Positions 57,793-64,000 of a DNA stretch of 64,000 nucleotides are shown one piece after another. A program made the translations under genes and the position numbers. Position 1 is the first letter of the stretch. Each line of letters begins with the position of its first letter. The notes under the pieces are model-generated. The model saw only the letters and a list, made by a program, of their open reading frames with translations, was not told the origin of the DNA and did not search any database. Where the stretch lies: positions 7,643 through 71,642 of the forward strand of contig JANRIC010000111.1 of the NCBI GenBank assembly GCA_033765345.1. The letters run 5' to 3'. Source of the DNA: JANRIC01 sp033765345 (GTDB lineage: Bacteria > Bacteroidota > Bacteroidia > Cytophagales > Microscillaceae).

Positions 57793-57962
57793 GAAGCAGT
57801 AGCTCAGTTGGTAGAGCACCGTTAAAGTTTTAAAATTACCGGGTCAATTCAGACATACTTCAGAAAAAATTGGAAATCTAGTTTGAAAATTATCAGGTCA
57901 ATTAAAATTTACTCCTAAGCCTTCCAAGCCGGGGGTCGTTGGTTCGAGTCCAACCTGCTTCT
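57793..57962 (+). tRNA. Interrupted tRNA-Gly (UCC) with 97-nt insertion in the anticodon stem
   Basis: Exon 1 (57793-57821) gives acceptor GAAGCAG, U8/A9, D arm GCTC-AGTTGGTA-GAGC, A26 and CCG. Exon 2 (57919-57962) gives GC, loop CTTCCAA (anticodon UCC), GCCGG, variable GGGTC, T arm GTTGG-TTCGAGT-CCAAC, acceptor CTGCTTC and discriminator U. Joined (73 nt), every stem is fully Watson-Crick: acceptor 7/7, D 4/4, anticodon CCGGC/GCCGG 5/5, T 5/5. The inserted 97 nt (57822-57918) splits positions 29/30, is AT-rich, begins TTA and ends TAA (complementary), and has two GGTCAATT copies (57842, 57896). It is too short for a group I intron. CCA is not encoded. It lies 92 nt upstream of the RING/TerD-like gene, same strand. 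Confidence 0.85.
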
Positions 57963-57988
57963 CAAAGTTTCGGTCTAGTGGCTTAATA

Positions 57989-58000
57989 TGCCTTCGGGCA
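57989..58000 (+). other. UUCG-tetraloop hairpin between tRNA-Gly and the RING/TerD gene
   Basis: TGCC-TTCG-GGCA, a compact hairpin without a following T run. It may protect or separate the tRNA 3' end from the downstream mRNA rather than terminate it. Confidence 0.4.
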
Positions 58001-58054
58001 AATTATTTGGGTTAATTTCAGCTACTAAATTACAGGACTTTACAATTTAATACT

Positions 58055-60298
58055 ATGGAAAATCTATTAAAAGTCAGTATCCGCCAGCAAGCTCTTTTTA
58101 TTTCTCAGCACGTACTCTTGTATGAAAAGAGTTCCATCCGCGAGAGTACCCTGCTTTTTGTGTCTAATCTGGCTCGCCTGGGCTTTGGCGTATCCGAAAA
58201 ACTGCTCCAGGTTTTAAACGGAATCAGCCCCGACCACCACGAAAGGTTACTCCATACTTTTCAGGAGGTCACCGGAGTCAATAAAAATTGGACTCCACTC
58301 GTCAAAGGCTGGGATACACCTACCGGAGAGACCGTCTGGGATCATATTATTACTTTTTTTGCCAATGTATTCGGTGTCAAAGGCACTCAGCTGCCCTGTG
58401 GTCACGTCATTCCGCCCGATACTTTTCCTATCGAGCGTTACAATGGTTGCCCTTTTTGCGGTACCCCCTTTGAATTTGGCAAGCTTGAACTTCACGGACA
58501 AGGCAGCAAGCTCAAAATCCTAGAACTCTGGACAGAAGCAGAGGCTACACAATTTCTTGGAGATTTACTGACCTCTAAAACGGCTTTAGACGCTACCCAA
58601 CAAGATAGTCTGAGATTATTGTTGGAAGTATTGCCACTACCCGAGGTAGAAATCGGCATGAAAGAAACTTTAATGCAGGCAGTTGATATCTATGTAGATC
58701 AACATCAGGCTGAAAAGGCGCAAAAATTCTTTACTTCACCTACCGATATTTTGCGGTACTTGTGGTACAAACACACAGGCTATCTACAAATCGTCGAACC
58801 CCGAACCATCATCCGACGCAAAAGCAGCAACCGCAGACATATATTTAAACCCCTAGACAAAAGCGAAGATGCCAAACACGAAGCCAAAGAAGCCCTGAAA
58901 TTAAAATATACCCGCACGCAGTGCCTGATGGTAGCCCAATGGCTGAATAATCTCCACATGCCTTCCGAAAAAATGGCTGAAATCATGCACCCAAAACGCC
59001 AGATTTGGGTACGAATCATCCGTGCCTTACGCTTGGCAGAATACAGCCGACGCAAGGGTTTTGAGAAGCTGACCGAACTAATGGATGTATTCTATCATCA
59101 AAAATATACCGTATGGCAAGGAAGGGTAGATCACTTCAGACTCAAAGACAATGTAGACAAAACCCTCACCCTACTCAAGCAGCGTCCGGGTATGTTTGCC
59201 CGCTCCTTATTTGCAAATATGCTCTGGTTCGGCCCTGACCCAGTACTCGATGCTTTTGAGGAAATCATCGATCAGATACCTGCAAGGCTGGTATTTACCT
59301 TGAATATGTATGCAGCCAATTACTTTAATCCTGAAAATACTAGAACCGTCAAACCCCTGGGTGGAGGAAGCAAAAACATTCCGCATAACCCTTCTTTGCT
59401 TGAATACAACAAAGAAGAATTAAAACTAATGATAGAAGATATCGAGGAATTGAGCCTCCTTGCTGTCAAAAAACGCTTTGCAGCACAAACACGCAAAAAC
59501 AAGAGCATCTACATAGACCCTATGCTTTTTAATATACCTGTTGCTATCGGCGATCGCAGCGACAATATCCAGGATTTGCCTTCAGCCCTGATGGGAACAC
59601 GCTTTCCGGTAGAAGGCAACACCGTGCGCCTCTTTATGCAATGGGGCGAAGGTTTGCCCGCACAACACCTGGATATGGACTTGAGCTGCCATATTGCCTA
59701 TGCAAAAAAAAATGAAATCTGCTCATTCGGCAATCTGACGGCCACCGGCTGCAAACACAGCGGCGACATCCGCAGCATCCCCGATCAGGTAGGTACTGCT
59801 GAATACATCGAGATCAATCTACCCCAGCTTCAGGAAGCAGGAGCGCAGTATGTGACCTTTACCTGTAATGCCTATAGCGTCGGAGAAATCACCCCCAATA
59901 TGGTGCTGGGCTGGATGAGTAGCGCGCACCCGATGGTCATTTCACAAGAAAACGGAGTGGCTTACGATCCCTCTTGTGTGCAACATCAGGTACGAATTAC
60001 ACGAGGTTTGAGCAAGGGACTTGTGTTTGGTGTATTGGAGATAGAAAGCCGTGAAGTAATCTGGCTAGAGATGGATTACTACGGACAAGTAGTTCAAAAC
60101 CTGGATATAAAAGGCGTAAAAGCCTTGCTTCAAAAGCTAAATAGCAAAATCAGCATCGGTAATCTGCTCAAAATCAAAGCCGAAGCCCAGAAACTTGAAA
60201 TCCTAGAAGTACTCAACCCTGATGCCCCCGCCGATGAAGTCTATACCACCGAATGGGCAAAAAATACGGCGGCTGTGACGCAGTTATTGGTAGGGTAG
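58055..60298 (+). CDS. RING-like/TerD-like protein of an RNA-repair operon (747 aa)
   Basis: Residues 113-138 hold a small zinc-binding motif: LPCGHVIPP (Cys115, His117) and NGCPFCGTPF (Cys132, Cys135), RING-like. A helical, basic middle (about 230-530) includes YTRTQCLMVAQWLNN, PKRQIWVRIIRALRLAEYS and LFANMLWFGPDPVLDAFEE. About 540-660 resembles TerD beta-sandwich domains (LDMDLSCHIAYAKKN, TGCKHSGDIRSIP, YIEINLPQL, VTFTCNAYS). The layout fits the MXAN_6230/SCO0854 RING-domain family, recalled rather than searched. The next gene is rtcB, 80 bp on. Probably a sensor or adaptor of RNA repair or stress (inference). Confidence 0.75.
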   Translation: MENLLKVSIRQQALFISQHVLLYEKSSIRESTLLFVSNLARLGFGVSEKLLQVLNGISPDHHERLLHTFQEVTGVNKNWTPLVKGWDTPTGETVWDHIITFFANVFGVKGTQLPCGHVIPPDTFPIERYNGCPFCGTPFEFGKLELHGQGSKLKILELWTEAEATQFLGDLLTSKTALDATQQDSLRLLLEVLPLPEVEIGMKETLMQAVDIYVDQHQAEKAQKFFTSPTDILRYLWYKHTGYLQIVEPRTIIRRKSSNRRHIFKPLDKSEDAKHEAKEALKLKYTRTQCLMVAQWLNNLHMPSEKMAEIMHPKRQIWVRIIRALRLAEYSRRKGFEKLTELMDVFYHQKYTVWQGRVDHFRLKDNVDKTLTLLKQRPGMFARSLFANMLWFGPDPVLDAFEEIIDQIPARLVFTLNMYAANYFNPENTRTVKPLGGGSKNIPHNPSLLEYNKEELKLMIEDIEELSLLAVKKRFAAQTRKNKSIYIDPMLFNIPVAIGDRSDNIQDLPSALMGTRFPVEGNTVRLFMQWGEGLPAQHLDMDLSCHIAYAKKNEICSFGNLTATGCKHSGDIRSIPDQVGTAEYIEINLPQLQEAGAQYVTFTCNAYSVGEITPNMVLGWMSSAHPMVISQENGVAYDPSCVQHQVRITRGLSKGLVFGVLEIESREVIWLEMDYYGQVVQNLDIKGVKALLQKLNSKISIGNLLKIKAEAQKLEILEVLNPDAPADEVYTTEWAKNTAAVTQLLVG

Positions 60299-60378
60299 AA
60301 TGCCGTTAGAATACGGATTGAACAGATAAACACGGATTTGATCGCTGTGAAAGAATATAAAATTTGAAACAAAACCCC

Positions 60379-61746
60379 ATGATCACCGGACAAACCCTCA
60401 TAGACCTGGGCTACAAGCCCGGCAAGTGGTTCAAAGAAGCCATTGAATATGCCAATCAAAATCATTTGAGTGGCAATGACCTAAAATTTTACCTAGATGG
60501 CATAGCACCTACTGTCATTGATCCACACAGTGAGCCGATTGACTTTTATAAAAATATCCGGGCAGAAGAAGCCGAAGAGATGGAAAATGTAGAAAGTGTC
60601 ATCGCTACAATGAAAGAGTTGATGAAAACGCCCACCATCGTCAACGGGGCCGTGATGCCGGATGCCTGCCCAACAGGAGGTCTGGGGCAAATCCCTGTTG
60701 GGGGAGTAGTAGCAGCTCTGAATGCCATTCACCCCGCAATGCACAGTGCAGATATTTGCTGCTCGGTGATGATGACCAATTTTGGGCATATTTCCCCTAA
60801 AACGGTCTTGGACTTTGCACACTCGGTCACGCATTTTGGTGGCGGAGGGAGAAACGATTGGTTCGAACTACCCAAAGTACTTCAAGAGCAGATCGATTCA
60901 AATAAATTCCTGAATAGCGAAAAAAGTAAACTGATGGCCAAATCCCACTTAGGTACACAAGGCGATGGCAATCATTTTCTATTCGTGGGGTTTTCTAAAA
61001 AAACCGGGGAGACAATCATGGTCACACACCACGGCAGTCGGGGTTTTGGGGCAAGCTTGTATGGAGTGGGTATGAAAATCGCCGAATTTTTCCGAAAAGA
61101 AATTTCCCCAAAAACACTCCCTAAAAATGCCTGGATTCCCTACAATACCGAGGAAGGAAAAACTTATTGGGAAGCTTTGCAGATCGTACGCGAGTGGACT
61201 AAGCTTAATCACACCGTCATTCACAACGCCACCGTACAAAAAATTGGCAAAGACCCACTTTACAGATTTTGGAATGAGCATAATTTTGTATTCAAAGATG
61301 GAGACCTTTTCTATCACGCCAAAGGAGCTACTCCCCTGGATGATAAGTTTGTGCCCGACTCCATGGAAGGGCTGCGCCTGATTCCGCTAAATATGAGCGA
61401 ACCCGTACTCATCGTCAAAGGAGAAACTACCCTAAATAATCTGGGATTTGCCCCACACGGTGCAGGAAGAAACGTAAGCCGCGCCCAGCACAAAAGAAGC
61501 AAGGGTAACAAAACCATCGAGGAAGTCTTTCTGGAAGAAACCCAGGGGCTGGACATCCGCTTTTTCTCTGGCAATATAGACATCTCCGAGCTACCTAGTG
61601 CCTATAAAAACGCCCAAAGTGTACAAGCCCAAATGAAAGAATTCGGGCTGGGTGAAGTCCTGGACGAAATCATCCCCTATGGTTGTATTATGGCCGGAGA
61701 TTGGGAAATGGATGCACCCTGGAGGAAGAAGAAGGAAACTACATAG
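60379..61746 (+). CDS. rtcB: Divergent RtcB-type RNA ligase (455 aa)
   Basis: RtcB joins RNA 2',3'-cyclic-phosphate or 3'-phosphate ends to 5'-OH ends using GTP and Mn2+. Landmarks: MPDACPTGGLGQIPVGGVVA and SADICCSVMM replace the classical D-x-G-C-G-M, a substitution of the diverged subfamily. LGTQGDGNHFLFVG, VTHHGSRGFG (metal/GMP-binding histidines), HTVIHNATVQ, and FAPHGAGRNVSR with the candidate guanylylated His follow. The ATG at 60379 is preferred over an in-frame TTG at 60364. Last gene of the unit with the interrupted tRNA-Gly. Confidence 0.9.
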   Translation: MITGQTLIDLGYKPGKWFKEAIEYANQNHLSGNDLKFYLDGIAPTVIDPHSEPIDFYKNIRAEEAEEMENVESVIATMKELMKTPTIVNGAVMPDACPTGGLGQIPVGGVVAALNAIHPAMHSADICCSVMMTNFGHISPKTVLDFAHSVTHFGGGGRNDWFELPKVLQEQIDSNKFLNSEKSKLMAKSHLGTQGDGNHFLFVGFSKKTGETIMVTHHGSRGFGASLYGVGMKIAEFFRKEISPKTLPKNAWIPYNTEEGKTYWEALQIVREWTKLNHTVIHNATVQKIGKDPLYRFWNEHNFVFKDGDLFYHAKGATPLDDKFVPDSMEGLRLIPLNMSEPVLIVKGETTLNNLGFAPHGAGRNVSRAQHKRSKGNKTIEEVFLEETQGLDIRFFSGNIDISELPSAYKNAQSVQAQMKEFGLGEVLDEIIPYGCIMAGDWEMDAPWRKKKETT

Positions 61747-61903
61747 TTTAAAAAATTACGCAAGATGAATTTTCTCAGAATCTTAATCGATATTTAAAGG
61801 CTTTTAAAGAAGGGAAAAAATATTCATACAATGCAAACTCAAGCAATATTCATTTTAAAAAAAGGTAGTATTAAAGATGTAATGCTACTATAAAAAACGC
61901 CCA

Positions 61904-61945
61904 GCTTTGTGTCCACACAAAGCCCCTTTTTGAACGAACAGCATT
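61904..61945 (+). terminator. Hairpin with T tract and GAACGAACAGCATT tail after rtcB
   Basis: GCTTTGTGT/ACACAAAGC (61904-61912 with 61915-61923) then CCCCTTTTTGAACGAACAG. The tail matches the repeats at 39741-39934 although the stem bases differ. Probably the terminator of the rtcB unit and a member of a dispersed repeat family. Confidence 0.7.
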
Positions 61946-61985
61946 ACTTGGTTAACATTACCAAAAAAAAAGGTTCTAAATTTAC

Positions 61986-63689
61986 CTATTTAGAATCCAA
62001 TTGATATTCAGGCAAATTCATAGTAAACATAAAAATAGCCATATATTCTACTAATTTTTCTATAAATGTAATTTGGTGAGTCTCGAATTCGTGAAGAGAT
62101 ACCAGCTCAATCACTCCAAGTATTTTTGTATCTATTTTTATGGGAACGATCAACAAGTTTTTTGGGCTTACGCTACCTAAGCCTGTTTTAACTTGGGTGT
62201 AAGTAGAAGGTAGGTCATTTAAATATACAGTTTTACCCTCTTTAAACACCTGCCCTATCAATCCTTCTCCGAAGAGGATAGTAGTATTTCTAAATTTATC
62301 CACACAACAGGCATAACATGCCTTTAATTCTAGTACAGGATTATCTGTTCCTGCATCTGATAAAAAAATAGCTCCTTGGGCAGCATGAATATGCTTAACC
62401 AGACAAGAAATGGTTTTTTTAGTCAGAGATTGTATATTTTGATTTTGCTTAAAAATCTCGATAAACTGTGCCAAGCTTTTGTCTATCCAGTTGCTTTTTT
62501 GTTTTTCAATAGCTGCTTGTTTCAGGGTGTTTTTCATATGAATCAAGGCTTTTTCAAGCACTCCCTTTCTGAATTCGGGGGAGTATTCTACATCTTGGTT
62601 GTCTTGACCGATCTTATCAGTAAAAAAAGTAGCTTCTTCAATTCTGCGATTCAGCAAGTTAAGAGCGGAAAAAGTTTCACTTAATTCATCCCCCACAGAA
62701 CAGTGGTATTTTTGGGTGAGTTTACCGTCTGCCAGTTGTAATATGATATTATTTAAATGAAAGATGCGTTTAGATATCCGATTTAAGAATCGGAAACCCA
62801 GGTATAAGACCAAAATCAATTGTATCATAAACATGGATAAAAATGAAGATTGAGCCTGATATGTGATCCTTGCACTTTTTTCCTGGATGATCGTATGGAG
62901 TCTGGCAACCCGTCTCTCCATCATATCTGATATATTTTGTAATTTTCCCTGAATACCTTCATATTGATGGTATCCTAAAGATTTGTAAGCCTTTCTGACA
63001 GTAAGAAGCTCCTTTTGATAGTCTCGGACTTTATCTACCAAATTCTGAATGACTGCTGAGTTACTCCCCACCTTTTGTTTGTTCAGATGATTGATAAAAT
63101 CCAATACAGCAGATTGAAACTTGACATCTATGTATTGATCATCTTTTCGTAGAAAAAAATCTTTTTCGTGTCTTCTGAGCATCAAAAGAAAACGCTGATC
63201 ATAATTAATATTTGCCTTCTCGACCTGATGAATTTTATTTCTTAGTTTTCCCTCCAATCCCCAATTTTTAAAACCTATTTTATATCGTAGCTCCACTAAT
63301 GATCTGTAATTTTTTATAAAAATCTGTAAATCCTTCTTGAGGGATTGTATGAGAAGCTTTACAGAGTCTTGTTGTAAGGATTGATTTTTAGATAAATCTT
63401 GGTATAAGTTAAGGATAATGGCATAATGACTTTCAGCTTTTTGGAGATTCTGGCTTTTATGAGTTTTATAGAATACACTGTCAATAGATTCGTGTAATAA
63501 AAACTCTTTTTCATAATTCTTCAGATCTCTGAGTAACACTCGGACACTATCTGTTGAGTTGATGACAGAAGTATTTTGAATCACTGTTTGAATGGAGAAG
63601 AAGGCAAACAAGGCGACAAATCCAGAGAGCAATAGTAATGTTATGAAAGCAAAATAAAGTTTGCTTTTAATGCTTTTGAACTTAATCAT
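61986..63689 (-). CDS. Membrane sensor with helical periplasmic domain, HAMP and GAF domains (567 aa)
   Basis: Membrane helix about residues 10-35, then a long helical extracytoplasmic domain with the repeated motif YEKEFLL and RRHEKDFFLRKDDQY (typical of HBM-like sensor domains). A second membrane helix about 290-308 and a HAMP-like region (about 310-365: NNIILQLADGKLTQKY, GDELSETFSALN) follow. A coiled coil leads to a GAF domain (about 420-560, with VLELKACYAC and GLIGQVFKEGKTVYLNDLP). No kinase or other output domain follows, so a partner is needed. Monocistronic. Confidence 0.8.
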   Translation of the reverse strand: MIKFKSIKSKLYFAFITLLLLSGFVALFAFFSIQTVIQNTSVINSTDSVRVLLRDLKNYEKEFLLHESIDSVFYKTHKSQNLQKAESHYAIILNLYQDLSKNQSLQQDSVKLLIQSLKKDLQIFIKNYRSLVELRYKIGFKNWGLEGKLRNKIHQVEKANINYDQRFLLMLRRHEKDFFLRKDDQYIDVKFQSAVLDFINHLNKQKVGSNSAVIQNLVDKVRDYQKELLTVRKAYKSLGYHQYEGIQGKLQNISDMMERRVARLHTIIQEKSARITYQAQSSFLSMFMIQLILVLYLGFRFLNRISKRIFHLNNIILQLADGKLTQKYHCSVGDELSETFSALNLLNRRIEEATFFTDKIGQDNQDVEYSPEFRKGVLEKALIHMKNTLKQAAIEKQKSNWIDKSLAQFIEIFKQNQNIQSLTKKTISCLVKHIHAAQGAIFLSDAGTDNPVLELKACYACCVDKFRNTTILFGEGLIGQVFKEGKTVYLNDLPSTYTQVKTGLGSVSPKNLLIVPIKIDTKILGVIELVSLHEFETHQITFIEKLVEYMAIFMFTMNLPEYQLDSK

Positions 63690-63970
63690 TCCAACAGGAT
63701 ATTTAGATATTAAAATATATAATTGTAGTCTCTACGAATTTATAGAATATATTGTTTAAATATAAATCTATCAAAAACTTTTGTATAAGACATTCAATTA
63801 GATTTTTTGAAAGAATTAAGTATTTAATCAATTTTAATGCTTTCTCCATACACGAAAATTGGTTCTCTGACAATTTATGTGGGAATGATCCATGCAAGTA
63901 TTTTCAAACAATAATTCTATAAAAAATAAGTGCATTCAATTTCCTCTCTTGATGATCAATTTTGCCACGA

Positions 63971-64000
63971 ATGCACGAATAAATGCCCTTATTCGTGCAT
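63971..64000. repeat. Long palindrome cut by the window edge
   Basis: ATGCACGAATAA (63971-63982) and TTATTCGTGCAT (63989-64000) form a perfect 12-bp stem with loop ATGCCC. The left flank reads GCCACGA, so the right flank beyond the window may read TCGTGGC. 63690-63970 otherwise holds no gene. Confidence 0.7.

Noticed and set aside
57793..57962. Group I intron in tRNA-Gly
   Set aside because: The insertion is only 97 nt, in the stem rather than the anticodon loop, with no recognisable P/Q/R/S elements.
61765..61866. Short coding-like stretch (QDEFSQNLNRYLKAFKEGKKYSYNAN) after rtcB
   Set aside because: No start codon and only about 35 codons between stops; not enough to call a gene remnant.

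Overview
The window reads as chromosome of a member of the Bacteroidota, most likely the Cytophagales/Saprospirales side. The reasons are several very large secreted proteins ending in type IX secretion system (T9SS) sorting domains, TAnnTTTG-type promoters, moderate GC, and families typical of the phylum (DUF5686, DUF6261, three-subunit transhydrogenase, the DUF1501/DUF1800 pair). The species cannot be named from sequence alone.

Layout. 1-17242 holds three tandem minus-strand paralogues of giant secreted repeat proteins (more than 1055, 2354 and 2007 aa). 17.5-26.7 kb is mixed core and accessory sequence: a DUF5686 outer-membrane protein, an orphan operon with a broken PD-(D/E)XK-like nuclease, serine dehydratase, an SPFH protein with a small RHH protein, small orphans and recO. 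26.8-28.6 kb holds moaD and moaE, separated by a 9-bp minisatellite, then a truncated HipA-like kinase with its DUF3037 partner. 28.8-31.3 kb encodes a lipoprotein and a membrane-anchored TPR/LRR protein. 32.6-38.5 kb is a 1964-aa modular secreted glycoside-hydrolase-like protein, followed by a ten-copy 41-bp minisatellite. 39.0-44.5 kb is rich in repeats and broken genes (DUF6261, a CHAT-TPR pseudogene, a VapBC-like pair with a broken PIN toxin) and ends in tRNA-Leu(GAG). 44.8-48.4 kb is pntAA-pntAB-pntB and msrB. 48.9-57.4 kb has a DUF262/HEPN pair with the HEPN gene frameshifted, a UbiA-family prenyltransferase, and a DUF1800-DUF1501 secretion operon. 57.7-61.9 kb is an RNA-repair locus: an interrupted tRNA-Gly(UCC), a RING/TerD-like protein and a divergent RtcB ligase. 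62.0-63.7 kb is a membrane GAF-domain sensor.

Most notable is the RNA-repair locus. The tRNA-Gly gene becomes a perfect 73-nt cloverleaf only when a 97-nt insertion in the 5' strand of its anticodon stem (between positions 29 and 30) is removed. It sits just upstream of, and in the same direction as, a RING/TerD-like gene and rtcB. RtcB joins the kind of RNA ends that tRNA splicing or cleavage produces, so a spliced or cleavable pre-tRNA acting as substrate, sensor or regulator of its own repair operon is a testable hypothesis.

A second theme is that effector-type genes are selectively broken. The PD-(D/E)XK-like, CHAT, PIN and HEPN genes carry in-frame stops or frameshifts with intact coding sequence on both sides, and the HipA-like kinase lacks its 5' end. 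The 7-kb repeat genes and the housekeeping genes are uninterrupted, which argues against a generally error-rich assembly.
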